In this document: one piece after another, positions 30,395 to 39,847 of the stretch | Layout: each line of letters starts with the position of its first letter | Numbering within the stretch: position 1 is the stretch's first letter | From: Prochlorococcus sp. AG-402-N21 | GTDB taxonomy: Bacteria; Cyanobacteriota; Cyanobacteriia; PCC-6307; Cyanobiaceae | DNA: 64,000 nucleotides | Reading direction: 5' to 3' | Assembly: GCA_003216435.1 (NCBI GenBank) | Contig: QCIW01000003.1 | Location: forward strand, 52,734 to 116,733 | Program-made: the position numbers and the translations under genes | The notes under the pieces: model-generated | The model's input: only the letters and a program-made list of their open reading frames with translations | Databases searched by the model: none | What the model was told of the DNA's origin: nothing

Positions 30395-30490
30395 TGACTC
30401 GGACCCATGCGGCCTCAACGCCTAAATCTGGTCAGGACCGGAAGGTAGCAGCCACAAGGGATGCTTGAAGCAGGCGTGGATCCCGGGTCA
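30395..30490 (+). ncRNA. ffs: Signal recognition particle RNA (4.5S type)
   Basis: The conserved apical domain reads GGTCAGGACCGGAAGGTAGC followed by AGCC, with the GGAA tetraloop and the internal loop that bind Ffh. Outer strands pair: TGAC at 30395 with GTCA at 30487, then TCGG with CCGG and CCATGC with GCGTGG. About 96 bases, typical of bacterial short SRP RNA. It lies between panB and ftsZ. Exact ends are estimated from the pairing. Confidence 0.93.
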
Positions 30491-30504
30491 CCTAAAATTT
30501 ACTT

Positions 30505-31632
30505 TTATGTACCTGGATATTTACGATTTTGTCTTAAACGAAGAAATTCAGGAATATTAGCGCCAGTTTCTTTTATTTCTTCCTGTCCATAAAGAGACTG
30601 GGGAGTAAGACGGCTTCTGGTTCGTTGATTGCTATATGAAGATTGCTTATTTTCAAAACCTGTAGCAATAACAGTAACTTGAATTTCTCCTTCGAGTTCT
30701 TTATCTACTACAGCCCCTACGATAATATTTGCTTCAGGGTCGACTGCATCGTAAATAACTTCGGAAGCAGAAGTCATATCCTCCAGTGTCATATCTTTGC
30801 CGCCAGTAATATTTATCACACAACCTTTGGCCCCATCGATGCGAGCAGCCTCTAATAAAGGGCTATTTATAGCAGCCTGAGCTGCCTCTAGAGCTCTTGA
30901 ACGACCAGAGCCTAGCCCAATCCCTAGAAGAGCTGTGCCAGCTTCAGTCATAACGGAACGAACATCTGCGAAATCAACATTGACCAATCCTGGGCAGGTG
31001 ATTATGTCACTAATACCTTTTACACCCATTCTTAAAACATCATCAGCACTACGAAATGCTTCTTGTAAAGGTGCTCCAGCTATTACATCTTTTAATCGAT
31101 CATTTGGAATCACTATCAAAGTGTCCACATTTTCTGAAAGCCTAGATATCCCTTCATCTGCTTGACGCATTCTTCTCCTACCTTCAAATCCAAAAGGTTT
31201 TGTAACTATGCCAACAGTTAATGCGCCTACTTCTTTTGCTACTTCTGCAACAACAGGGGCTGCACCCGTGCCAGTCCCACCGCCCATTCCTGCTGCTATG
31301 AAAACCAAGTCTGAACCTTCAAGGGCTTGTTGGAGTTCCGCCCTGGATTCTTCGGCAGCTTTTTGGCCAATACTGGGATTACCCCCTGCTCCTAAGCCCC
31401 TTGTAAGAGTTTGTCCTAGTTGAACTCTATTACTTGCTGATGATTCGAGAAGAGCTTGGGCATCGGTATTTAAGACCCTATAATTTACGCCTTCTAGATC
31501 GCTAAAGATCATTCGGTTTACGGCATTGCTACCTCCACCACCAACTCCAATAACTTCAATTCGTGCTGATTGACTGGGTTGGATTTGTTCGTCCAAATTA
31601 AACCCTGAATTGTTTCCGCTGCCCATCACCAT
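30505..31632 (-). CDS. ftsZ: Cell division GTPase FtsZ
   Basis: Tubulin-like protein that forms the Z ring at midcell. The signature GGGTGTG lies at 117-123. The synergy-loop region [11 protein letters not shown] and the C-terminal conserved peptide [11 protein letters not shown] (about 358-368), which binds membrane partners, are present. The N-terminal region before the fold is short. ATG start. It has its own 176-base upstream region after ftsQ, and is the last gene of the division and wall cluster. Confidence 0.96.
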   Translation of the reverse strand: MVMGSGNNSGFNLDEQIQPSQSARIEVIGVGGGGSNAVNRMIFSDLEGVNYRVLNTDAQALLESSASNRVQLGQTLTRGLGAGGNPSIGQKAAEESRAELQQALEGSDLVFIAAGMGGGTGTGAAPVVAEVAKEVGALTVGIVTKPFGFEGRRRMRQADEGISRLSENVDTLIVIPNDRLKDVIAGAPLQEAFRSADDVLRMGVKGISDIITCPGLVNVDFADVRSVMTEAGTALLGIGLGSGRSRALEAAQAAINSPLLEAARIDGAKGCVINITGGKDMTLEDMTSASEVIYDAVDPEANIIVGAVVDKELEGEIQVTVIATGFENKQSSYSNQRTRSRLTPQSLYGQEEIKETGANIPEFLRLRQNRKYPGT

Positions 31633-31808
31633 TTTCAGAATTAAGTAAGAGATTTTTGGAGCATTATGTACTCACCAGAGAATTTTTTTAACTTTGTTAG
31701 AAAAATTTTCTACTAGGTGAGACAGATAAAAGAAATTAACCCGTTTTTTTATTCGGATAATTTCTTTTAAATTAACCCAAGTATATGGCTTTAAAGATAT
31801 TGATGCTT

Positions 31809-32615
31809 CTATAAAGCATTACCTGTTTGCAATTCAGGTTTTGATAAATCCCTTAAATCGATAGTTAGTCCAGTTTTATTCATAAAATGTGAAGGTAGAG
31901 ATTCGCTAAGGTGGGAAAGAATTTTTAGCTGTTTTTCAAGAAGAGAAGAGTTGGAACCGAGGTTTATAGAATCAAAGTAATCAGTCTTAAGAGTGATTTC
32001 TCCATTTGAAGTGATATTGATTTGCTTTAGGGGTGACCCTAAATTTTCTTGGTTAAGAAGGATAAATTCGACCAAAGCCCGATGGTTCCTTTCCCATCCT
32101 TGAATGTATAAGGTTATGTTTTTTATGTCTTTTACTTCCCAATCTATGGGAATCCATTCAGCAGATTTGTCGACCATTCCATTTTCAGTCCCAAGAAGAC
32201 CTTGCCTTTGTGCATAAGCAATTGGAGTTCTTTCTGATACTTCTATAAAAAGCTGATTTGGAATTATTTGACGATGAATTGAGACGGCTTGCAAGGATAA
32301 TTTTTTAATTAGATTAGCTTCTATTCTTTTTGGGATAATTTCCAAGAGAGGCTTGGGGAATTTAAGACCAGATGCTTTTATTATTTCTTCTTTGTCAAAG
32401 TGTTGATTCCCTTTTATAAGGACTTTCTTTGAAGATATTGGAAGCCAGGCGTTGTTTATAAAAAGGGCAATTAGTCCACAAGAAACACTAGTAAAGAAAA
32501 TTACTTGCCATGTTTCCTGAAGTGATTGAATTGAAAATTTATAGGAGTTTTTTTTTGATTTTTGCCCTCTAAGAGATATCTCTTTATTTCTTTTTTTCTT
32601 ATATGAGCTCTTCAT
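31809..32615 (-). CDS. ftsQ: Cell division protein FtsQ
   Basis: Single-pass divisome protein linking FtsZ-side and septal wall enzymes. The order is a basic cytoplasmic N-terminus (1-35), one membrane helix (about 36-55), a POTRA domain (about 60-130 with KVLIKGNQHFDKEEII) and the FtsQ beta domain. At 268 residues it is typical. It lies between ftsZ and the 136-residue membrane protein, and the ddl-ftsQ-ftsZ order supports the call. Confidence 0.88.
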   Translation of the reverse strand: MKSSYKKKRNKEISLRGQKSKKNSYKFSIQSLQETWQVIFFTSVSCGLIALFINNAWLPISSKKVLIKGNQHFDKEEIIKASGLKFPKPLLEIIPKRIEANLIKKLSLQAVSIHRQIIPNQLFIEVSERTPIAYAQRQGLLGTENGMVDKSAEWIPIDWEVKDIKNITLYIQGWERNHRALVEFILLNQENLGSPLKQINITSNGEITLKTDYFDSINLGSNSSLLEKQLKILSHLSESLPSHFMNKTGLTIDLRDLSKPELQTGNAL

Positions 32616-32627
32616 GAATCAATCAAT

Positions 32628-33038
32628 TTAAAGATCGCAACGAGCTTTTTCCATTAGTTCACTCATCCATGCTCGGGCTCTTTCAGCATCTGCAAAAGGC
32701 ACATCTATTTCTTTCCCGCATCCAATTAACCTTAATCTGCATCTCCCTTGGGATTCATTGGTTAAAGGGGCTTCTCCAGAGGTTAAAGCCAATAATTCCA
32801 ATAATTCTAATTGCTTGATTTCAAAAGATTCTTGTTCTTTGAATGTGCCCGCTTCGAAACTGCTCCAAGTAAGTATTCCATCTTTTAGCCGGGCAGCACC
32901 AGATCCATCCAGTTTGGCCAATTCAGAACCTTGCGCCCAAATTAAATACAGATTTTGCCGTCTCCTTTCTAACCAGCCAAGTCCAGTAAGAAGGACAAAA
33001 GCAATAAGGAGAGGGAACCAAAGCAAGCCGTGAATCAT
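32628..33038 (-). CDS. Hypothetical membrane-anchored protein, conserved in the ddl-ftsQ interval
   Basis: A 136-residue protein with one N-terminal helix (about 4-20) followed by a soluble domain of beta character. It has a Cys-containing SQGRCRLRLIGCGKEID segment and a short C-terminal helix (ADAERARAWMSELMEKA). I do not recognise the domain. Its position between ddl and ftsQ, with a 12-base gap to ftsQ, suggests an envelope or division role. ATG start. Confidence 0.65.
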   Translation of the reverse strand: MIHGLLWFPLLIAFVLLTGLGWLERRRQNLYLIWAQGSELAKLDGSGAARLKDGILTWSSFEAGTFKEQESFEIKQLELLELLALTSGEAPLTNESQGRCRLRLIGCGKEIDVPFADAERARAWMSELMEKARCDL

Positions 33039-33087
33039 TTTTGTTTCTTCAACGGAGATGTTTTCAGTGCCATTGAATGGATTTAAC

Positions 33088-34149
33088 TCATTCTTTAGCT
33101 GTTTCTAGTAGTTGAAACACTAATTGTTCAATATTTATTCCAGATGCGGACCAAAGCATTGGATACATACTTTGATTTGTAAAGCCTGGAAGTGTGTTTA
33201 TTTCATTGATCAAGACTTTATTCTCATGCTCGTCATAAAAGAAATCAACCCTTGCAATACTATGTGCAGCAACAGCTTCACAGGCTTTTAAGGTTAATTT
33301 CTGAATTTCATCTGATATTTTTTTTGGCAATGAGGCTGGAATTAAGGTACGACTCTGATCTGGGGAATATTTTGTGTTGTAGTCATACCAATCTGAAGTG
33401 TGCTTAATTTCTCCAACTACTGAGGTTTTCATTTTCTTTTTCCCAAGGACAGCGCATTCAAGCTCCCTCCCTTTGATATGTTTTTCGATAACTATACGTT
33501 CATCGAAACTGCAAGCTAATTTCAGGCCGTCTTCTAGTTCTTTGCAGTTATAAGCTTTAGTTATCCCAACAGATGAGCCAAGATTGGCAGGTTTTATAAA
33601 GCATGGATATCCAAATCTTTCTTCTAATTTGTTTATAAGAAGAGTTCTGTAAGCCGGATTGGTTATCTGATCTATTCTTGCTGTTTCATAAGGTCCTTGT
33701 GGCAATCCTGCAGCGTTAAATGCAGCTTTCATTGCAATTTTGTCCATCCCTATCGCAGAGCCGAGGATCCCCGAGCCAACGAAAGGTTTGCGAATTAATT
33801 TGAAAAACCCTTGGATTGATCCATCTTCCCCATTTGGACCATGAAGTATTGGGAACCATATTTGGATATCTTGAGCAGTTTTAGGGAAGTACCTAAAACC
33901 ATTTGGCAAATTTTGTGCAGGTAGTTCTTCTTCTTCTAGTCCCAATCCTTTTTTGAGTGCTTGTAATGCAACTTCCGAAGGCCACCAACGCCCTTTTCTA
34001 TCAATATAAAAATAATTTATTTCATATAAAGTTGAATTAATCCCACTTTTTAATGCGCTAATAACAGTCTGAGCAGACTTGATAGATACATTATGTTCGC
34101 TAGATGCGCCGCCAAATAATATTCCTATACAAGTTTTAGAACTAGACAT
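33088..34149 (-). CDS. ddl: D-alanine--D-alanine ligase
   Basis: ATP-grasp ligase making the D-Ala-D-Ala of peptidoglycan precursors. The 353-residue sequence has GGASSEHNVS near the N-terminus, HGPNGEDGSIQG, KPANLGSSVGI and NEINTLPGFTNQSMYP, all family motifs. ATG start. It is 50 bases downstream of miaB and heads the wall and division set. Confidence 0.95.
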   Translation of the reverse strand: MSSSKTCIGILFGGASSEHNVSIKSAQTVISALKSGINSTLYEINYFYIDRKGRWWPSEVALQALKKGLGLEEEELPAQNLPNGFRYFPKTAQDIQIWFPILHGPNGEDGSIQGFFKLIRKPFVGSGILGSAIGMDKIAMKAAFNAAGLPQGPYETARIDQITNPAYRTLLINKLEERFGYPCFIKPANLGSSVGITKAYNCKELEDGLKLACSFDERIVIEKHIKGRELECAVLGKKKMKTSVVGEIKHTSDWYDYNTKYSPDQSRTLIPASLPKKISDEIQKLTLKACEAVAAHSIARVDFFYDEHENKVLINEINTLPGFTNQSMYPMLWSASGINIEQLVFQLLETAKE

Positions 34150-34199
34150 ATGAATTGTTTAAATATTAATTAGAGAGCAGATAGTTAACTAGAATTGAA

Positions 34200-35627
34200 C
34201 TATTCATAAGCTTCTCCAGTTAGAGAAAAAGCACGAATTTCTTTTATCTTGATATTTATAAGATCACCAGGTTTATAATTTTTATTGCCAATAGTATCCG
34301 TGGAAAAGAAGGTCAGGCGATTAGTTCTAGTTCTGCCCATAAACTGATTTTCATTCTTGGGATTTATTCCTTCAATTAGAACCTCTTCTATTTTATCTTT
34401 GTAGCGGGCATTTTTTTTCTTTGCTACTCTCTCTACTAATTTATTTAGCTCCTTCAAGCGCTCAACTTTTATTGCTTCGCTTATTTGATTACTCCATTTA
34501 GCAGCTGGAGTATTAGGTCTTGGTGAGTAGGCCGCTGTATTGACTTGGTCAAATTCTATATCTTCAATTATTGATAATGTGTTTTTGAATTGTTTATCAG
34601 TTTCACCTGGAAACGCAACGATTACATCAGCACTAATTGATGAATCTGGGATGAGTTGCTTAATTCGATCAATTATTTGCTTATATTTCTCAATTGTGTA
34701 GCCTCTGGACATCATTCTTAGAATCTCATTATCACCACTTTGGAAAGGGATATGAAAATGTTCACAGACTTTTGGCAGTTCTGCGCAGGCATCGATTAAT
34801 TCATTAGTGAAATATCTTGGATGACTTGTCGCAAATCGAATACGTTCTATTCCTTTCGTGTCGTGAATGTAATAGAGAAGATCTCTGAAATTGAATTGCT
34901 TGCTTGCTTGACTTGTAATAGCTTTTAGATCTCTTCCATAAGCATCTATATTTTGGCCAAGAAGAGTTATTTCTTTAAATCCATTTTTTGAGAGATTTTC
35001 AATTTCAAGTCTTATTGCTTCAGGTGTTCTTGATTGTTCTTTGCCTCTTACAGAAGGAACAACGCAATATGTACAACGTTCATTACACCCATAAATAACA
35101 TTCACCCATGCACAGGTTTTGCTGTCTCTTCGAGCAGTAGTTAGATCTTCTATGATATGTAATTCTTCTGTAGCAAGAACTTGTTGACCGTTGTCAACTT
35201 GATTTAAAAGAGTTTCGAGTCGATTTGCATGTTGAGGGCCCATTACAAGATCAATCTCTGGAACTCTTCTTAAAAGGGCTTCTCCTTCTTGTTGAGCAAC
35301 ACAGCCGGCAACTATTAATTTTAGGTGAGGTGATAATTGTTTCCTTTGGGCTTGTCTCCCTAAATAGCTATAAACTTTTTGTTCTGCGTTGTCTCGAATA
35401 GTGCACGTGTTGTAAAGGACTAAATCAGCTTTTAGCTCTGCTTGTGCTTCTTGATATCCCATTTTCTCAAGGATTCCAGCCATTCTCTCTGAATCGGCTT
35501 TATTCATTTGACAACCGAAAGTTGTAATCCAGTAACTACCGCGGTTTGTTGCCGCTGTTGTTGGATTCGATTGGGAATGATTTTGGTTTGTTTTAAGCAC
35601 AGTTAGACCTGATCTAGGGGACTCCAA
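34200..35627 (-). CDS. miaB: tRNA-2-methylthio-N6-dimethylallyladenosine synthase MiaB
   Basis: Methylthiotransferase modifying A37 of tRNAs that read UNN codons. Two iron-sulfur sites are present: the N-terminal three Cys (TFGCQMN at Cys39, [21 protein letters not shown]) and the radical SAM motif [15 protein letters not shown]-terminal TRAM domain binds tRNA. 475 residues with a TTG start; the first 30 residues are polar and may be unstructured. tRNA-His lies 82 bases upstream on the same strand. Confidence 0.94.
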   Translation of the reverse strand: MESPRSGLTVLKTNQNHSQSNPTTAATNRGSYWITTFGCQMNKADSERMAGILEKMGYQEAQAELKADLVLYNTCTIRDNAEQKVYSYLGRQAQRKQLSPHLKLIVAGCVAQQEGEALLRRVPEIDLVMGPQHANRLETLLNQVDNGQQVLATEELHIIEDLTTARRDSKTCAWVNVIYGCNERCTYCVVPSVRGKEQSRTPEAIRLEIENLSKNGFKEITLLGQNIDAYGRDLKAITSQASKQFNFRDLLYYIHDTKGIERIRFATSHPRYFTNELIDACAELPKVCEHFHIPFQSGDNEILRMMSRGYTIEKYKQIIDRIKQLIPDSSISADVIVAFPGETDKQFKNTLSIIEDIEFDQVNTAAYSPRPNTPAAKWSNQISEAIKVERLKELNKLVERVAKKKNARYKDKIEEVLIEGINPKNENQFMGRTRTNRLTFFSTDTIGNKNYKPGDLINIKIKEIRAFSLTGEAYE

Positions 35628-35708
35628 ATGATCAGTTTTAATGGTTTTAATTCAGGTTAATTTCTGATTTGGAAAGGTTTTTACTCATAAACCATCTATG
35701 GATATAAG

Positions 35709-35782
35709 GGCGAGCGAGGGGATTCGAACCCCCGAATAGCGGCGCCACAAGCCGCTGCCTTAACCACTTGGCGACGCCCGCC
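35709..35782 (-). tRNA. tRNA-His (anticodon GTG)
   Basis: A 74-base gene read on the minus strand. The extra G-1 pairs with discriminator C73, the identity feature of tRNA-His. The anticodon stem GCGGC/GCCGC encloses loop TTGTGGC with anticodon GTG. The T arm has the standard GGGGG-TTCGAAT-CCCC pattern. One G-T pair occurs in the acceptor stem. Confidence 0.96.
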
Positions 35783-35957
35783 TTGTATATTGAATTTACC
35801 AATTTTTAAGTAATTTTCTATAAAAACTTTGTTTCTATAAATCTTTTGTGGATATTTAAAGATTTTTACTTCTTGCTTAATGGGCTTTATCTCTTAGGTT
35901 CAAATTGGAAAATGGCTTGGAAGAGTCAAAATCTTTACTTCAATTCTTTGGAGAGTT

Positions 35958-37250
35958 GTGATTAATTCAATCAATTCTTCTAAACAAGGATCTATAAAGG
36001 GATGGTTTCCGCGGGGGTTAGTTGATAGCGCGAAAGATATTTTATTTGCACCAGTTACTTCAGAAGGATTGTGTCCGCTTCAGTTACATTGGGATATAGG
36101 AAGAGTTACTAAAATAGAAGTTATTCAGAATTATCGTGAGCATTCTCTAAAACTTTTGCTTCCTCGTTTAATTGAGCCTCATTCTCATATTGATAAAAGT
36201 TTTACGTGGAAAGAGTTTCCTAATTTACAAGGAACCTATGAGGAAGCTCTCAAAGTAAATCTAAGAGAGCATGAAAATCGAACCCCCGAAATTGTACGTT
36301 CCAGGTCGGAAAAAGCATTGAAACTTGCGTTGGCAAATGGATTGAGATCAATAAGAAGTCACATAGATAGTTTTGGGTTAAGTGGTACCCATAGTTGGCA
36401 AGTTATAACTGATTTAAAGCATGAATGGAAAGACTTTATTGAGTTGCAATGTGTAGCATTAGTTCCTCTCGAATATTGGGGAACTCAAGAGGGACATCTT
36501 TTAGCGAATAAAGTGGCAAGGTCGGAAGGCTTGTTAGGAGGCGTATTAGTTCCTCCTTTTCATAAACAAGACTCCTACAAATCTTTAGTTGATCTTTTTC
36601 ATCTTGCTAACAGAGTTAACTGTGGCATTGATATTCATATTGATGAATCAGCAAAATTTCCTGCTGCAGGAATAAAGCAACTGATTAAAGCGTTAGATCA
36701 TATGGAGGTAAATGTTCCGATAACTTGTAGCCATTCAAGTAGTATGTCTCTTCTTTCATCGAGAGAAGTACGATATTTAGCCAATCGACTAGCTTCTCAT
36801 AATGTTGGGGTAATAGCTCTTCCACTTACAAATAATTGGCTTTTGGGTAGACAAGAAAGAGAAACACCCGTCAAAAGACCTTTGGCACCTATTAAACAAT
36901 TACAGGAGGCGGGCGTTAATGTCGCTATAGGGGGGGATAATCTTCAAGACCCATGGTTCCCTTTGGGTAACTTGGATCCTATCTCCCTAATGTCAAGCTC
37001 AATGTCATTAATACAGTTGCCACCATGGGAAAGATTGGGGCTTTCTCCTTATACAACATCTGCTGCCGCCATAATGGGTTTAGAATGGGATTGCACTATT
37101 AAGTGCGGAAGTCCAGCAAACTTTGTTATTCTAGATGCGAGTAGCTGGTCTGAATGTTTGTCTATCATTCCAAGAAGACAACACATAATCAATGGCGATT
37201 TCTTTGATGAGAATATGTCTCTTGTTAAACCACAATTAGAGATATTTTGA
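35958..37250 (+). CDS. Cytosine-deaminase-like amidohydrolase
   Basis: A 430-residue member of the metal-dependent amidohydrolase superfamily. Metal ligands are visible as HSHIDKSF (His75, His77), a second RSHIDSFG, DIHIDESA with the acid-base Glu, TCSHSSSMS, and the final Asp in IGGDNLQDPW. This pattern is closest to cytosine deaminase and related aminohydrolases, but substrate specificity cannot be read. GTG start with a purine-rich sequence just upstream. Its stop overlaps the region where the FAD oxidase gene starts, so the two are coupled. Confidence 0.78.
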   Translation: MINSINSSKQGSIKGWFPRGLVDSAKDILFAPVTSEGLCPLQLHWDIGRVTKIEVIQNYREHSLKLLLPRLIEPHSHIDKSFTWKEFPNLQGTYEEALKVNLREHENRTPEIVRSRSEKALKLALANGLRSIRSHIDSFGLSGTHSWQVITDLKHEWKDFIELQCVALVPLEYWGTQEGHLLANKVARSEGLLGGVLVPPFHKQDSYKSLVDLFHLANRVNCGIDIHIDESAKFPAAGIKQLIKALDHMEVNVPITCSHSSSMSLLSSREVRYLANRLASHNVGVIALPLTNNWLLGRQERETPVKRPLAPIKQLQEAGVNVAIGGDNLQDPWFPLGNLDPISLMSSSMSLIQLPPWERLGLSPYTTSAAAIMGLEWDCTIKCGSPANFVILDASSWSECLSIIPRRQHIINGDFFDENMSLVKPQLEIF

Positions 37251-37255
37251 TTACG

Positions 37256-38596
37256 ATGACACGATCACAAATGAAAAATTTAGTTAGTGAGCTCTTGCTT
37301 ATAGATGAATTGGAGATATTAGATTCCAAATTAGACCGTGAAAAGTTTTCTAGAGATTTTTTTGATTACTCTCCTGTTCTTCAGTCACAACTTGAGAATT
37401 GTATCGCAGATATTATTGTTAGACCATTTACCGTTGAGGCAGTTATTTCTGTCGCCAGAATATGTCGAAAAAACGGTATTTTTTTAACACTAAGAGGTGC
37501 GGGAACAGGCAATTATGGGCAATGTGTACCTCTTCATGGTGGAGTGGTCATGTTAATGGGAGAATTAAATCGGGTGAGGAATATTGATCCTTTAACTGGT
37601 GTTGTAACTGTTGAGTCTGGTTGTTTGATAAGAGATCTCAGTCGACAACTTTCTGGTAAACAACGTCAATTACGATTGCTTCCAAGTACTTGGAGAAGTG
37701 CTTCTATAGGTGGTTTTATCGCGGGTGGCTCTGGAGGAATAGGGTCAGTACGCTGGGGCTTTTTGAGGGATCCAGGACATCTACTTGGCCTTGAGGTTAT
37801 AACGCTTGAGGAATCTCCTCGAAGATTACAACTTAATGGAAATGATGCTGAGCCTTTGAATCATGCTTATGGGACTAACGGCATAATTACGGCATTGACT
37901 CTGGCGACTACGACTTTAATTCCTTGGCAACAAGTGGCTATTGATTTTGACGAATGGTCTAATGCGGTTAGCTTCCTTCAGCTTATTTCTGGATCGGCTC
38001 TAGATATTTTTTTGTCTACATTACTTGAAAAGGAAATTGTAGATAATCTTCCTAATTGGAGCGGAAAAGTAACGGGTTCTCATCGACTATTATTACTAGT
38101 CTCCTCAGATGGTTTGGAAACTCTAGAGCGTTTAGCAGATTCTTCAAATGGAGTCTTTATGAATTTAGGCCCAGAAAATGAGAGAAGTGGAATAGGTATA
38201 AGAGAGCTGACTTGGAACCATACAACTTTGCATATGCGTTCAGTTGATTCTGATTGGACATACTTACAGATGCTTTTACCTCAGCCTGAAATTGACTTTA
38301 TGAATTTATTGAAGAGGAAGTGGGGCGATAACCTTCTTTGGCATTTAGAAGGTGTCCGCCAAAATGGTACTCAGCGTTTAGCAGCATTACCATTAGTGCG
38401 ATGGCAAGGTAAAGAGTTACTAGAAAAATTAATCAATGAATGTCGACAAAATGGTGCATTTATCTTTGACCCTCATGTGATTACTGTTGAAGATGGTGGT
38501 CTCGGAGTAGTAGACGTAGATCAGGTTAGAGCTAAGAAATGTTATGATCCGATAGGTATCCTTAATCCTGGGAAATTAAAGGGTTGGTTGGTATGA
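37256..38596 (+). CDS. FAD-binding (GlcD/FAD_binding_4 type) oxidase or dehydrogenase
   Basis: A 446-residue flavoprotein of the PCMH or vanillyl-alcohol-oxidase fold. The FAD-binding N-terminal part shows VRPFTVEAVISVARICR, LRGAGTGNYGQCVPLHGGVV and the Gly-rich SIGGFIAGGSGGIGS. The C-terminal part ends in DPIGILNPGKL, typical of D-lactate and glycolate oxidase relatives. No iron-sulfur motif is seen. ATG at 37256 is preferred; a TTG at 37247 would overlap the upstream stop. The partner amidohydrolase suggests a catabolic or salvage route, not identified. It ends exactly where convergent folC ends. Confidence 0.78.
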   Translation: MTRSQMKNLVSELLLIDELEILDSKLDREKFSRDFFDYSPVLQSQLENCIADIIVRPFTVEAVISVARICRKNGIFLTLRGAGTGNYGQCVPLHGGVVMLMGELNRVRNIDPLTGVVTVESGCLIRDLSRQLSGKQRQLRLLPSTWRSASIGGFIAGGSGGIGSVRWGFLRDPGHLLGLEVITLEESPRRLQLNGNDAEPLNHAYGTNGIITALTLATTTLIPWQQVAIDFDEWSNAVSFLQLISGSALDIFLSTLLEKEIVDNLPNWSGKVTGSHRLLLLVSSDGLETLERLADSSNGVFMNLGPENERSGIGIRELTWNHTTLHMRSVDSDWTYLQMLLPQPEIDFMNLLKRKWGDNLLWHLEGVRQNGTQRLAALPLVRWQGKELLEKLINECRQNGAFIFDPHVITVEDGGLGVVDVDQVRAKKCYDPIGILNPGKLKGWLV

Positions 38597-39847
38597 TTAA
38601 TTACCAGATGTATCAATAATTTTTCTCCTCATAAGATCGCCAATAAGGTAAATAGACCCCGTTATGACGATGTAAGTGCATGAGTGTTGCCCTTTTAAAG
38701 ATGTAATTAAAGAAAGAGCAGTTTCAGTATCTAGGACATCTTTTAATTGCTTTGAAAATTTGGGATAGATAGATAAAATTTCTTTTGAAGTCCAGCTTAG
38801 TTGTTCAGGTACAGGGACTATCCAGGCTGAGTCATTAGCTTTTATTAATGAGTTAATCATTGCCGGACCATCTTTTTGTTTTTGAATTCCGAGTATCCAA
38901 TGAATACCTGATTGATTATTTACCCATTTTTTCCTTTCTTCTGAAAGTTGCTGAGTTGCATGTTGGTTATGAGCACAATCAATAAAAAGAGCATTGTTGT
39001 TCCATTTTGCTCTTTGTAATCTTCCTGGCCATTTAGCTTGACTAAATCCTTTCCTTATTTTTTCTTTGTCAATATTCCATCCATAGAGACCTAATGATTC
39101 CAGTGCTTTTAATGCAACTGCTGCGTTTTGTTTTTGAATCTCCCCATGAAGTCCTAAAACCCAATCGTTTGATAATGGTTGAACAAACTGTATTTCCCCA
39201 TTTTGCTTTGCTACTACTGATTTAAGAATTCTCTCTACTTTAGGGTCTTGTTTCGAAGTTATTAGAATACTTCCTGGGGTTATTACGGATGCTTTCTCTT
39301 TGGCTATATCCTCTAAGCTGTTCCCAAGTTGCTCGCAATGATCTAAACCTATTCCTCCCATGGCAATAATAGGTCTAAAAGGGTGAGCAGTTGTTGCATC
39401 TAACCTTCCTCCAAGACCAACTTCCAATACAAGTAGTTCGACTTTCTGAAGACTAAAATATTCTAGAGCAGAAGCTATTAGTGATTCAAAAGGGGTCAGA
39501 TGATATTTGTCGATAATAGGTTTGAGGCTACTTAATCTTTCTTGTAATTCAGTAGGGGTAATCATCTGATCATTTACGCAGATTCTTTCACACCAACTAA
39601 TTAAATGAGGAGAAGTAGTTATTCCTGCTTTAATACCTAGACATCTAAGACTACTACTAATAAAACTAGATATAGAGCCTTTCCCATTAGTTCCTACTAT
39701 CTGAATCGCAGGAATATCTTTACATGGTTCTCCCATATTTTTAAGAGCTTCCTTGATTCTATTGAGATTAAGGTCCATACCCCTTTGCTTGAAATTAGGG
39801 ATGAGTTTTTCTAATTCATTACCTTCTGAAACAGAGATGTATTTCAA
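38597..39847 (-). CDS. folC: Dihydrofolate synthase / folylpolyglutamate synthase
   Basis: Mur-ligase-family enzyme that adds glutamate to folates. The P-loop VGTNGKGSISSF lies near residue 52 and TTSPHLISWCERI follows, then LEVGLGGRLDATTA and DCAHNQHA, all FolC hallmarks. 416 residues, TTG start. It directly follows argD with no gap, so the two are probably co-transcribed. Confidence 0.93.
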   Translation of the reverse strand: MKYISVSEGNELEKLIPNFKQRGMDLNLNRIKEALKNMGEPCKDIPAIQIVGTNGKGSISSFISSSLRCLGIKAGITTSPHLISWCERICVNDQMITPTELQERLSSLKPIIDKYHLTPFESLIASALEYFSLQKVELLVLEVGLGGRLDATTAHPFRPIIAMGGIGLDHCEQLGNSLEDIAKEKASVITPGSILITSKQDPKVERILKSVVAKQNGEIQFVQPLSNDWVLGLHGEIQKQNAAVALKALESLGLYGWNIDKEKIRKGFSQAKWPGRLQRAKWNNNALFIDCAHNQHATQQLSEERKKWVNNQSGIHWILGIQKQKDGPAMINSLIKANDSAWIVPVPEQLSWTSKEILSIYPKFSKQLKDVLDTETALSLITSLKGQHSCTYIVITGSIYLIGDLMRRKIIDTSGN

